Assembly: GCA_012518645.1 (NCBI GenBank)
Contig: JAAYRS010000063.1
Location: 1 to 35,432, forward strand
DNA from: Bacillota bacterium
Lineage (GTDB): Bacteria > Bacillota > Limnochordia > Darwinibacteriales > Darwinibacteriaceae
Direction: 5' to 3'
DNA length: 35,432 nt
A model generated the notes under the pieces. It did no database searches, was not told the origin of the DNA, and saw only the letters and a list, made by a program, of their open reading frames with translations. The position numbers and the translations under genes are program-made. Positions within the stretch are counted from its first letter, which is position 1; the number at the start of each line of letters is the position of its first letter. This document shows positions 1 to 7,885 of this stretch, one piece after another.

Positions 1-72
1 CGCTTCTTTTAAAAGCATTGCGGCGACGGAGGAATCTACCCCTCCGGACATACCGATTACAACTCGCGGCAT
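1..72 (-). CDS. mnmA: tRNA-specific 2-thiouridylase MnmA (N-terminal fragment)
   Basis: Only the first 24 codons lie in the window; the gene runs off the left edge. It starts at ATG and reads MPRVVIGMSGGVDSSVAA. The SGGVDSS stretch is the PP-loop that binds ATP in MnmA and related adenylating enzymes. MnmA makes 2-thiouridine at the wobble position 34 of Lys, Glu and Gln tRNAs. Other PP-loop enzymes (ThiI, TtcA, argininosuccinate synthase) share part of this motif, but the very short lead-in followed by GMSGGVDSS is typical of MnmA. It lies 52 bases downstream of the ABC exporter on the same strand, with no clear terminator between them. Confidence 0.8.
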   Translation of the reverse strand, partial: MPRVVIGMSGGVDSSVAAMLLKEA

Positions 73-124
73 TTACCGCCGACCCCCCTTCGTAAATAGA
101 ATATTGCCGCCGGATTGGAAAAGA

Positions 125-1996
125 TCATCCCACCTCAGAAGCCGCCGTAAGGAATTGACTACGGTATAATTCGGCATAAAATCCGCCCAGTTCCAGCAGT
201 TCAGAGTGAGTGCCTTCTTCCACCAGCTCCCCCTGTTTAATAACTAAAATGCGATCAGCATCATGAATGGTAGAGAGGCGGTGGGCAATAACGAAACTGG
301 TTCGCCCTTTCATAAGCCGCCCCATGGCTTTTTGAATTAAGCGTTCAGTCCGCGTATCTACAGAACTGGTTGCCTCATCAAGAATTAGTACCGCTGGATC
401 GGCTAAGATAGCCCGGGCGATAGTAAGCAGTTGTTTTTGGCCTTGTGAAATATTGGCTGCGTCCTCAGAAAGAACAGTTTCGTAGCCGTCAGGCAATGTG
501 CGGATAAAATGATCCACATAACTAGCTTTCGCCGCCGCCTCCACTTCCTGTTCACTAGCTCCTTGGCGCCCATAGGCGATGTTTTCCCTTACAGTTCCTT
601 CAAAAAGCCAAGTATCCTGCAAAACCATGCCAAACATGGTGCGAAGGCTGCCCCGTTTCAAATCCATGATGTTCCGCCCATCAAAAGTAATGCTTCCTTC
701 CCCTACGTCATAAAACCTCATTAGTAGATTAACTAGGGTCGTTTTACCGGCACCGGTGGGGCCGACAATGGCCACCATCTGTCCCGGCTTAACTTCCAAA
801 TCTAGGTTTTTTATAATCGGTTTAGATGGATCATATCCAAAACTTACCCGGCGCATAACGATCTCACCTTGAGGTTTATCCAAGCTGACAGCTGCGGGGC
901 TGTCGGGTAGCTCCTCTTCTTCATCCAATAATTCAAAAACCCGCTCCGCCGCGGCCACCGTTGATTGCAGCACGTTAGCAATGCTGGCCATCTGAGTAAT
1001 GGGCATGGTAAATTGGCGTGAATATTGGACAAAAGCTTGGATATCGCCAAGGGCAATAATCCCCCGGGAAGCAAAAAGGCCCCCGGCTATGGCGATAGCT
1101 ACATAACCAATATTACCCACAAATCCAATTAAAGGCATAATGATTCCGGAGACAAACTGGGCTTTCCAACCGTTATCGTAGAGTTCATCATTTAACTGCT
1201 TAAACCGGGTTACGGCCTCTTCTTCTAATCCATAGGCTTTGACAATAGTGTGCCCAGTATAAATTTCTTCTACATGCCCGTTCAACTCTCCTAAAATGCG
1301 CTGTTGGCGAACAAAAAACTTTTGGGAGCGGGAAGCAATAAAAACACTAATGCCAATACTAACCGGAAGCATTCCCAAAGTAATTAAAGTCATGGGCAGG
1401 CTAATGTTTACCATCATGATCAATACTCCCACAATGCTAATTGCGGAGCGAAGCATTTGGGTAATACTTTGCTGAAGGCTCTGGCTGACAGTATCGACAT
1501 CGTTGGTAACACGGCTGAGAACCTCGCCGTGTGCGGTGGCGTCGTAATATTTTAAAGGAAGACGCCTTAGTTTTTCACTAATATCCTCCCGCATTTTAAA
1601 GACCGTCTTTTGAGCTATCCCCACCATAACTAACTGCTGGAAAAAGCCAAACAAAGCACTGGCAAAATATAAGGAGGCTAAAACAACCAAAATCCTGCCC
1701 ACTGCCGAAAAATCAATTTGGGCACCGGGGATTCCTCTCATTTTAGCCAGCATTCCTTCAAATAAAATGGTAGTAGCTTGGCCCATGATCTTGGGACTGA
1801 AGACATTAAAGACGGCGCTTAAAATAGCCAGTATTAAGACAAGGAGCAACCCCCAGGCGTGGGGCCGCATATAATCTCTGAGGCGCATTAGGCTGCCTTT
1901 AAAATCTTTCGCTTTTTCCACAGGGCGGCCAATACCGCGGGGGCCGTATCCACCGCCCCGGTGACGGGGCCCCCTCCCGGAATTTTCTTTACTCAC
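125..1996 (-). CDS. ABC exporter half-transporter, second subunit of a heterodimer
   Basis: A fused membrane-plus-ATPase exporter of 623 residues. An Arg/Gly-rich cytoplasmic N-terminus (residues 1-30) is followed by six predicted membrane helices (about 45-345) and a nucleotide-binding domain. Walker A is GPTGAGKTT (412-420). Walker B is LILDEA with the catalytic Glu at 541. The signature is ISQGQ (about 516-520), a departure from the usual LSGGQ. It starts at GTG with GGAGG seven bases upstream, and this start overlaps the stop of the upstream subunit by 4 bases (GTGA), so the two are translationally coupled. With its partner it should form a heterodimeric multidrug or lipid exporter of the BmrCD/LmrCD/TM287-288 type. 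The substrate cannot be told from sequence; the MarR gene in front suggests a drug or toxic small molecule. Confidence 0.9.
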   Translation of the reverse strand: MSKENSGRGPRHRGGGYGPRGIGRPVEKAKDFKGSLMRLRDYMRPHAWGLLLVLILAILSAVFNVFSPKIMGQATTILFEGMLAKMRGIPGAQIDFSAVGRILVVLASLYFASALFGFFQQLVMVGIAQKTVFKMREDISEKLRRLPLKYYDATAHGEVLSRVTNDVDTVSQSLQQSITQMLRSAISIVGVLIMMVNISLPMTLITLGMLPVSIGISVFIASRSQKFFVRQQRILGELNGHVEEIYTGHTIVKAYGLEEEAVTRFKQLNDELYDNGWKAQFVSGIIMPLIGFVGNIGYVAIAIAGGLFASRGIIALGDIQAFVQYSRQFTMPITQMASIANVLQSTVAAAERVFELLDEEEELPDSPAAVSLDKPQGEIVMRRVSFGYDPSKPIIKNLDLEVKPGQMVAIVGPTGAGKTTLVNLLMRFYDVGEGSITFDGRNIMDLKRGSLRTMFGMVLQDTWLFEGTVRENIAYGRQGASEQEVEAAAKASYVDHFIRTLPDGYETVLSEDAANISQGQKQLLTIARAILADPAVLILDEATSSVDTRTERLIQKAMGRLMKGRTSFVIAHRLSTIHDADRILVIKQGELVEEGTHSELLELGGFYAELYRSQFLTAASEVG

Positions 1997-3720
1997 GATA
2001 CTGCCTCCTCGTCCAATTGCGAAGCCACGATTTCTTGGTAGACTTTCGAGTGGGACAATAGTTCTTGATGTGTCCCCCGCCCAACAATTCTACCGGCGTC
2101 CAAAACGATAATCTGTTCAGCGGAAAGGACCGTACTCACCCGCTGGGCCACAATAATTGTGGTTGCGTTATTGGCGCTCCGGGCCAATTCGCGCCTTAGC
2201 TTGGCATCTGTTTTGTAATCAAGGGCAGAAAATGTGTCATCCAACAAATAAATTTGGGGTTTCCGGGCTAAAGCCCTAGCAATTGATAAACGCTGTTTTT
2301 GTCCTCCGGAGACATTAGTGCCCCCTTGGGAAATATAGGAATCGTACCCTTCTTCCCGTTCTTCGATAAAATCAGCCGCTTGAGCCGTGCGGGCCGCGGC
2401 GGCCACTTCTTGATCAGTCGCGGTTTTCTTTCCGTGACGGATATTCTCTTTAATAGTGCCGGAGAACAGGACCGCCCGCTGGGGTACATAACCCAGGCGG
2501 GAGCGTAAATCAGCCTGGGCCATGTGCCTAATGTCAACGCCGTCTAAAGTGATGCTGCCGGATTGAATATCATAAAAGCGCGGGATGAGATCTAAAAGGG
2601 TAGACTTTCCGGATCCGGTGCCTCCAATGATAGCCGTGACCTGACCCGGCCTTGCTGTAAAACTTATGTCGCTCAAAACTGGGACTTCTGCTCCAGGATA
2701 ATAGAAAGTAACGTTCTTAAATTCTAAAATCCCCGCACCGGGCCGCGGCGAAAGAGGCCGCGGCGGATCTTGAATGGAAGGGGCTGTCTCCAAGACCTCA
2801 ACAAGGCGTTCCCCGGAAGCGGAAGCCCTGGGCAGCATGACAAAAAGCATGGATAACATCATGATTGACCAAAGGATTTGCATCGAGTACTGTAAAAAAG
2901 CCATCATATCCCCAACCTGCATTAGACCCGCATCGATCCTTTTCGCCCCGAACCAGATAATAGCGATGCTGGTAAAATTGATCAGGAGGGTCATTACAGG
3001 CATTAATGTGATCATAATCCGATTAACCTTTAATGTTGTCTGGGTCAAATCTAGATTAGCCCTTCCAAATCGTTCCCTTTCGTGCATTCCCCGATCAAAG
3101 GCGCGAATAACCCGGACCCCCATTAGCTGCTCCCGCAGAACAAGATTTAGGCGATCCAATTTGTGTTGAAGACTTTTAAAAAGAGGTACTCCTTTGGTTA
3201 GCACAATAGCTATCATAACACCAATTACAGGTATTAAAGCCAGTAAAATCATGGCTAGGCGGCTGTCTTTTTTTACCACCATTAAAACGCCTCCGGCGGC
3301 CATTAAGGGCGCCCGCAAAGCCATGCGCAGGGTCATTAAGAACACCATCTGCATCTGTTGGACATCGTTTGTAGTCCGAGTAATTAAAGAAGCCGTACCA
3401 AACTTGTTAAATTCTTGGGGGGCAAATCTTTCCACCTGGGAAAACAGGGCAATACGCAAATCCCGCCCTAACCCGGTAGCGGCAAGAGAACCCAAAAGGT
3501 TACTTAAAACGGCGCAGAAGGCCCCCGCCAAGGCCACCAAAAGCATTACCCCGCCGGTTCTCCAAATCAAGGGGATGTCTCCTTGGGCGATGCCCAAATC
3601 AACAATTTCACTCATTAGATCCGGCAATTTAAGAGTGGCCATAACTTCCAAAAAAACAAGGGCCATAACCGCTAATGCAATTGGTAAAAACGGTTTTATA
3701 TATTGCCTTAATCTCCACAT
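1993..3720 (-). CDS. ABC exporter half-transporter, first subunit with degenerate Walker B
   Basis: A 575-residue half-transporter: membrane helices over roughly residues 10-300, then the ATPase domain. Walker A is GGTGSGKST (366-374) and the signature is VSGGQ (470-474). Walker B reads YLLDDT, so the catalytic glutamate position (495) is aspartate. In known heterodimeric exporters, one ATP site is built from a subunit with a non-Glu Walker B and a partner with an altered signature. That is what this pair shows, since the partner has ISQGQ. The ATG start overlaps the end of the marR gene by 13 bases, and the 3' end overlaps the next subunit by 4 bases. Gene order regulator-subunit-subunit indicates one transcript. 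Substrate unknown. Confidence 0.9.
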   Translation of the reverse strand: MWRLRQYIKPFLPIALAVMALVFLEVMATLKLPDLMSEIVDLGIAQGDIPLIWRTGGVMLLVALAGAFCAVLSNLLGSLAATGLGRDLRIALFSQVERFAPQEFNKFGTASLITRTTNDVQQMQMVFLMTLRMALRAPLMAAGGVLMVVKKDSRLAMILLALIPVIGVMIAIVLTKGVPLFKSLQHKLDRLNLVLREQLMGVRVIRAFDRGMHERERFGRANLDLTQTTLKVNRIMITLMPVMTLLINFTSIAIIWFGAKRIDAGLMQVGDMMAFLQYSMQILWSIMMLSMLFVMLPRASASGERLVEVLETAPSIQDPPRPLSPRPGAGILEFKNVTFYYPGAEVPVLSDISFTARPGQVTAIIGGTGSGKSTLLDLIPRFYDIQSGSITLDGVDIRHMAQADLRSRLGYVPQRAVLFSGTIKENIRHGKKTATDQEVAAAARTAQAADFIEEREEGYDSYISQGGTNVSGGQKQRLSIARALARKPQIYLLDDTFSALDYKTDAKLRRELARSANNATTIIVAQRVSTVLSAEQIIVLDAGRIVGRGTHQELLSHSKVYQEIVASQLDEEAVS

Positions 3721-4187
3721 TCAACTGTTCTCCCATCTAAACCCGCTCTTTTTTTCTTTAAAAAGACCCTTATCCTTCCCATTAATCGAATTAGCTCCTG
3801 AGCATCCTTTTCGCCTAAAAACTCCATAATTTCCGAGATATTGCGGAAAAATTCTTTCCGGTTTTCATCCACCAATTTTTGGCCTTTGGCAGTCAGGCAT
3901 ACAAACACAGCCCGCCGATCTTCATCATCGTTAACTCTGGCCACATAGCCTTGTTCCTCCAAGGAGTTGACCAGGGAAGTAATAGTAGGCCGAGTTAAAC
4001 GGAGAATCTTCCCCAATTTAGACGGTTGAATACCCAGGTGATCGGGGCGGAGATTGTGGTTTAAAAATAGAAGAAGCATCATTTCATTATGGCGGATAGG
4101 CAAAGACTGATTTCCGTACCAGCACTGATAACGTCGCAAACCTTCCAGGATTTCGATTAAGTCCATCACCAAATCCGTTTCCAACAA
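3708..4187 (-). CDS. MarR-family transcriptional regulator
   Basis: A 159-residue winged-helix protein. The recognition-helix region reads KLGKILRLTRPTITSLVNSL (about 67-86), followed by the wing VNDDEDRRAVFVCLTAKG, a classic MarR signature. MarR dimers usually repress their own operon and an efflux pump until a small ligand binds. It is the first gene of the exporter operon and sits just behind a promoter whose transcription-start region carries overlapping palindromes, so autorepression is likely. The start at 4187 is TTG, with an AGGAGGG site about ten bases upstream; an in-frame ATG seven codons later is a weaker alternative. The ligand is unknown. Confidence 0.88.
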   Translation of the reverse strand: MLETDLVMDLIEILEGLRRYQCWYGNQSLPIRHNEMMLLLFLNHNLRPDHLGIQPSKLGKILRLTRPTITSLVNSLEEQGYVARVNDDEDRRAVFVCLTAKGQKLVDENRKEFFRNISEIMEFLGEKDAQELIRLMGRIRVFLKKKRAGLDGRTVECGD

Positions 4188-4218
4188 AACAGGGCCCTCC
4201 TATTAATCTTATTTGTTT

Positions 4219-4240
4219 ATCTAATAGTTAGATACTCTAA
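4219..4240. promoter_or_regulatory. Candidate MarR operator (two overlapping palindromes)
   Basis: Positions 4219-4233 read ATCTAA-TAG-TTAGAT, a perfect inverted repeat with 6-base arms. Positions 4228-4240 read TTAGA-TAC-TCTAA, a second perfect repeat sharing one half-site. They start a few bases downstream of the -10 box, over the expected transcription start. The spacing suits one or two MarR dimers. The sequence is seen; the binding is inferred. Confidence 0.6.
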
Positions 4241-4242
4241 CC

Positions 4243-4271
4243 ATTTTATCCTAGAACCGTTTTGCAGTCAA
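4243..4271 (-). promoter_or_regulatory. Sigma-A promoter of the marR-exporter operon
   Basis: On the minus strand, TTGACT (4266-4271), a 17-base spacer, then TAAAAT (4243-4248). The -35 box lies immediately after the U-tract of the tyrS terminator. Confidence 0.7.
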
Positions 4272-4272
4272 T

Positions 4273-4298
4273 AAAAAACTGGGGTTTGAACCCCAGTT
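4273..4298 (-). terminator. Rho-independent terminator of tyrS
   Basis: A perfect hairpin, AACTGGGG-TTCAAA-CCCCAGTT on the minus strand, followed by TTTTAT. It begins 10 bases after the tyrS stop codon. Confidence 0.85.
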
Positions 4299-4308
4299 CA
4301 AACCGAGC

Positions 4309-5535
4309 TTACCGTAAAACTAGACGGTGATAAACCTTCTTTCCTTTGCGAATGATCAACTCGCCTCCGTTGAAGTCCTTCTCAGCGATAATTTTACCCC
4401 AATCCAAAATTCTGTTTTCACCTACCGTGATCCCCCCCTGCTCCACAAGGCGGCGCCCTTCACTGCGGCTAGCTGCTAATCCGGTCTTGGTAAGCAGGGT
4501 AAGAAGATCTACCCCTTCTTGAAAATCCTTTCGATCAAATTTAGTTGAGGGCATATCTTTATCTGCACCTTTGCCCCCAAATAAAGCCCGGGCGGTTTTT
4601 CTGGCTTTGCCCGCCTCCTCTTCTCCGTGCACCAATTTAGTAACCTCATAGGCTAGAATTTCTTTAGCCTGATTGATCTCCGCACCGGGTAAAGAGGCCA
4701 GGCGGCGGACTTCGTCCATGGGTAGGAAGGTTAAGAGGGCTAATGTTTTGCCTACATCTGCATCGTCAACGTTTCGCAAATATTGGTAAAACTCATAGGG
4801 AGAAGTACGTTCAGGATCAAGCCAGACCGTTCCCGCCTCGGTTTTACCCATTTTCTGACCCATACTGGTCGTCAGCAGTTTCACAGTAAGGGCAAAAACA
4901 GATTTCCTTTCTACTTTGCGCACCAATTCATAGCCGCCTAAAATATTAGACCATTGATCATTGCCTCCCATTTGCAAACGGCAATTATAACGGCGGAAAA
5001 GTTCCAAGAAATCGTAGGATTGGGTTAAGAGGTAACTGAATTCCAGAAAGGTAAGGCCCGTCTCCAAACGAGATTTATAAGTCTCCAAGCTGAGCATCCG
5101 GTTAATGGAGAAATGCTGCCCGACATCGCGCATGAACTCCATAAAATTTAACTCCAAAAGCCAATCAGCGTTATTGACTACAAGCGTAGAACCGTCATCA
5201 AGATCTAAAAACCTGGAAAACTGGCGTTTAAACCCTTCGATATTTTCGTCAATGGTATCCTTGCTCAAGATCTGGCGCATCTCCGATTTACCGGAGGGGT
5301 CGCCAATCATAGTAGTGCCTCCGCCAAGTACCAGAATGGGACGGTGCCCTGCCCTGTACATGTGGAGTATGCTCATAATGGGAATTAGATGTCCCATTGT
5401 CAGGCTGGGGGCGGTGGCATCGAAGCCAATATAAAAGGTTATCTGTTCCCTGCCCAATAACTCCCGTAAATCTTCAGGATGAGTGCATTGTTCAACAAAG
5501 CCCCTTTCCTCTAGGATATCAAATACATTAACCAC
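4309..5535 (-). CDS. tyrS: Tyrosyl-tRNA synthetase
   Basis: A class I aminoacyl-tRNA synthetase of 408 residues, the normal TyrS length, charging tRNA-Tyr. The Rossmann core has YIGFDATAPSLTMGHLIP (about 35-52), whose GHLIP is the HIGH-type ATP motif. The second signature KMGKT is the KMSKS-type loop. The binding-pocket stretch QMGGNDQWSNI and a C-terminal S4 RNA-binding domain (about 340-408) are also present. The start is GTG with GGGGG seven bases upstream. Expression is controlled by the T-box leader just upstream, and the transcript ends at the hairpin just downstream, so it is a single-gene unit. Confidence 0.97.
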   Translation of the reverse strand: MVNVFDILEERGFVEQCTHPEDLRELLGREQITFYIGFDATAPSLTMGHLIPIMSILHMYRAGHRPILVLGGGTTMIGDPSGKSEMRQILSKDTIDENIEGFKRQFSRFLDLDDGSTLVVNNADWLLELNFMEFMRDVGQHFSINRMLSLETYKSRLETGLTFLEFSYLLTQSYDFLELFRRYNCRLQMGGNDQWSNILGGYELVRKVERKSVFALTVKLLTTSMGQKMGKTEAGTVWLDPERTSPYEFYQYLRNVDDADVGKTLALLTFLPMDEVRRLASLPGAEINQAKEILAYEVTKLVHGEEEAGKARKTARALFGGKGADKDMPSTKFDRKDFQEGVDLLTLLTKTGLAASRSEGRRLVEQGGITVGENRILDWGKIIAEKDFNGGELIIRKGKKVYHRLVLR

Positions 5536-5554
5536 AGCAATTCCCCCTTTGAAA

Positions 5555-5776
5555 TATCAAAAAGGGGTTCCCCTAAGGACGAGAGAACCCGCGGTACCAC
5601 CTTAATTTACGCCATAAAGCGCCTCTATGCCGCTTTAACGGACGGCACCCGCACAAGCTCCTGAGTGTATTTCGCATGCCCGCAGCCAGCAGGTTTCCCA
5701 CTGGCCAATCCGCTCTTCCTTTTTTGTGACCAGGGGCAACTACTAAATTCTTTCATCGCTTGTTTTATTTCCAGCT
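5555..5776 (-). promoter_or_regulatory. T-box riboswitch leader, tyrosine-specific
   Basis: The conserved T-box sequence GGTGGTACCGCGGG is seen on the minus strand (around 5587-5601), followed by a terminator hairpin GGGTTC...GGAACCC and a T-run (5559-5590). Upstream, an AGTA-type specifier-loop element and a later GAAATACA stretch place a TAC codon at 5667-5669, followed by A as usual in specifier loops. TAC codes for tyrosine and matches the downstream tyrS. Uncharged tRNA-Tyr should pair with the specifier and T-box bulge to stabilise the antiterminator. The 66-codon open frame inside this region is an artefact of the RNA element. Confidence 0.9.
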
Positions 5777-5782
5777 GGCTTA

Positions 5783-5811
5783 ATTTTATCACAAGCGGCG
5801 GCTGGGCGCAA
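5783..5811 (-). promoter_or_regulatory. Promoter of the tyrS T-box transcript
   Basis: TTGCGC (5806-5811), a 17-base spacer, then TAAAAT (5783-5788) on the minus strand. This puts the transcript start near 5776, just before the T-box stem I. Confidence 0.65.
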
Positions 5812-5986
5812 GAGCCGAAACTCATTTAAAGCCTGCCTCTTTGGGCTTTTTAATTCCCGCGGACACAGCTCGGCTTTAACCGGGATTAGGTTTTTTAAAC
5901 ACGGGACCAATAATCTGGGTGTTCCGAGCCCAATCTAAATGTTATAGCCGGGGCAAAAAGAAATAGCCCCGCAGCCCTATATTTCG
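5812..5986. other. Intergenic stretch after the hut operon
   Basis: No gene is seen here. A GGGGC...GCCCC hairpin with an 11-base loop (around 5953-5973) follows the fchA stop, but no T-run comes after it on the minus strand. It may still end or protect the hut transcript. A second arm pair, AAAGCC...GGCTTT (5828-5849), has T residues only on the plus strand, where no gene leads into it. Confidence 0.4.
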
Positions 5987-6619
5987 CTATTGCAAGGTTT
6001 TTAACACGTAAGCCGCTAATTCCGTTTCCAGCTTTTCTGCTTCGCCCAAAATCCCCTTTAGTTTATCTCTGATAGACTTTACAAAGTCACGGTCTTTTAG
6101 GCCGGGCAGATTAATTAAGACATTGTAATAAGCCCCTTTTACGGCCGCAGCACTTAACAAGCCCGCCACCCCCGCATCACTTAAGGCGTTGGTATTACCC
6201 TGCACCGCTATCTGCCCGGCCAAGCGGAGGACGTCAAGCGACAGCTCCATTACCCGCAGCGGAACCTCTGTTGCCAGTTTAGTACCTCTTTGAATAGCAT
6301 CTGTCCGGCGGCTTTTTTCCTCTGCAGTAGCGCGGGGCATTTTATAAGCTGTCATAACTTGATTAAAAGCATCCGCATCGCAATTGGCCATATGGGTTAA
6401 CTGCGTGACTAAGATTTCGCTCTTAGCAACTAATTGGGCCTGCTCTTTTCCGCTTAAACGCCCTACCATTTGTACTAAAGCGCCGGCCAAAGCGCCTGCA
6501 AAAGCAGAGGAACTCCCCCCGCCGGGAGTAGGCTTATCCGAAGCAAATTCAGCTAAAAATTCCGGAACCGGTAAAGAAGTTAACAAAGTATCACCACCAC
6601 TTTTTTCATTTTTATTCAA
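5987..6619 (-). CDS. fchA: Formiminotetrahydrofolate cyclodeaminase (FchA/FTCD_C family)
   Basis: A 210-residue, mainly helical protein of the cyclodeaminase/cyclohydrolase family, with the characteristic early TPGGGSSSAFAGALAGALVQMV stretch (about 31-52, folate-binding). In this operon it most likely converts 5-formimino-THF to 5,10-methenyl-THF and ammonia, completing the step begun by FtcD. In mammals the two activities are fused; here they are separate genes. The frame opens at a TTG that overlaps the hutI stop by 4 bases (TTGA), suggesting translational coupling. A later TTG near 6586, preceded by GGTGGTGA, is an alternative start that keeps the whole conserved domain. It is the last gene of the hut operon. 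A 5,10-methenyl-THF cyclohydrolase role alone is possible. Confidence 0.85.
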   Translation of the reverse strand: MNKNEKSGGDTLLTSLPVPEFLAEFASDKPTPGGGSSSAFAGALAGALVQMVGRLSGKEQAQLVAKSEILVTQLTHMANCDADAFNQVMTAYKMPRATAEEKSRRTDAIQRGTKLATEVPLRVMELSLDVLRLAGQIAVQGNTNALSDAGVAGLLSAAAVKGAYYNVLINLPGLKDRDFVKSIRDKLKGILGEAEKLETELAAYVLKTLQ

Positions 6620-7878
6620 CCAACTACGACGGAACCCTTTTTTATTACAAATTTCGCCAAGTTAACGCCAATAAAGTAAGGGATCTTTTGGTATTGATCG
6701 ACTTCAAAGATCACTAAATCTGCTTGTTTACCAACTTCTAGACTACCTAGACGGGCCCCGCGGCCCAAAGAGTAAGCTGCATTCAAGGTAACGGCATTAA
6801 AAGTTTCCTCCGGCGTTAAGCCCATGTAGAGGCAGGCGATAGACATGGTCAAAGCTAAGTTCGCCGCAGGGCAGGATCCAGGGTTAAAATCCGTTGCTAA
6901 AGCAAGCGGCAAGCCTGCGTCCAACATTTTACGGGCGGGAGCATAATCTCTGCGTAAGGTGAAAGCGGTGGCCGGAAGCAAAATGGGCATAACGCTGCTT
7001 TCCTTGAGCCGCTCAATACCCCGCTTTGAAATCATTAATAAATGATCAGCGCTTGCTGTTTCCAATTCCGCAGCTAACTCCGCGCCGCCTAAAGTACTCA
7101 TTTCTTCCGCGTGGATTCTAGCGCCAAAACCCATTTTTTGCGCCGCGGTTAAAATTCGCCGGCTTTGTTCTACGGAAAAGACACCTGTTTCGCAAAAAAC
7201 ATCTACATATTCGGCTAAATTCCTTTCTTTAACCTCCGGCATAACCGTGTTGATTAAAAAGTCCAGGTAGCCTTCTTGATTACCTTTATATTCCGCCGGC
7301 CAGGCGTGGGCACCCATAAATGTGGGCACAAGCTCCACCGGCTGTTCCTTTTGCAAGATCTTCACCGCTTCCAGCTGCTTTAGTTCTGTGGCGAGATCTA
7401 AGCCGTAACCGCTTTTACACTCCACCGTAGTTACACCCATCTCCAGCATCCACCGCAGCCTCTGCCGGCCCGAAGCCACCAGATCTTCTAAAGTTGCTTG
7501 ACGAGTGGCTCTAACAGAGCTTGCTATACCGCCCCCCGCGGCCATTATTTCCATATAATCCGCGCCCTGGGCCCGCAGATAGAACTCATCTTCCCTTGTT
7601 CCCCCAAAAACCAAATGGGTATGTGCATCGATCAGGCCCGGGGTAATTACCATGCCTTGAGCATCAATTATCCTTGTCCTGCCGGTAATTTTTATTTTTT
7701 CTCTTATTTCCTCTTTTTCGCCCACAGCGGCGATTTTTTCTGCCGTACAGACAATCCAGCTTTGCTCTGAAACGGCTAGTTTTTGCATGTCCCCACCGCG
7801 GATAGGAGGGGCCTGCCCTGCACCGGCAACAACCTGGCCTCCCTTTATGATCAAATCCGCTTTGATTTTGTTTCTCAA
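6616..7878 (-). CDS. hutI: Imidazolonepropionase
   Basis: A 420-residue amidohydrolase-fold enzyme that opens the ring of 4-imidazolone-5-propionate to N-formimino-L-glutamate, the third step of histidine breakdown. The metal-binding HxH lies in DAHTHLVFGG (His 86 and 88). Further conserved stretches are GAHAWPAEY, RIHAEEMS and ATDFNPGSCP, the last two carrying metal and substrate ligands typical of HutI. The start is TTG with GAGGGCGA immediately upstream. It follows ftcD after 7 bases and overlaps fchA by 4 bases. A spacer of about 15 residues after the first strand (GAGQAPPIRGGDMQK) is a little longer than in most HutI proteins. Confidence 0.95.
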   Translation of the reverse strand: MRNKIKADLIIKGGQVVAGAGQAPPIRGGDMQKLAVSEQSWIVCTAEKIAAVGEKEEIREKIKITGRTRIIDAQGMVITPGLIDAHTHLVFGGTREDEFYLRAQGADYMEIMAAGGGIASSVRATRQATLEDLVASGRQRLRWMLEMGVTTVECKSGYGLDLATELKQLEAVKILQKEQPVELVPTFMGAHAWPAEYKGNQEGYLDFLINTVMPEVKERNLAEYVDVFCETGVFSVEQSRRILTAAQKMGFGARIHAEEMSTLGGAELAAELETASADHLLMISKRGIERLKESSVMPILLPATAFTLRRDYAPARKMLDAGLPLALATDFNPGSCPAANLALTMSIACLYMGLTPEETFNAVTLNAAYSLGRGARLGSLEVGKQADLVIFEVDQYQKIPYFIGVNLAKFVIKKGSVVVG

Positions 7879-7885
7879 ATCGCCC

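Noticed and set aside
3194-3829. 211-codon plus-strand frame
   Set aside because: It is antisense to the exporter subunit and marR, with no ribosome site and composition typical of a shadow frame.
5625-5825. 66-codon minus-strand frame upstream of tyrS
   Set aside because: It lies within the T-box leader and starts upstream of the promoter; the conserved RNA elements explain the sequence.
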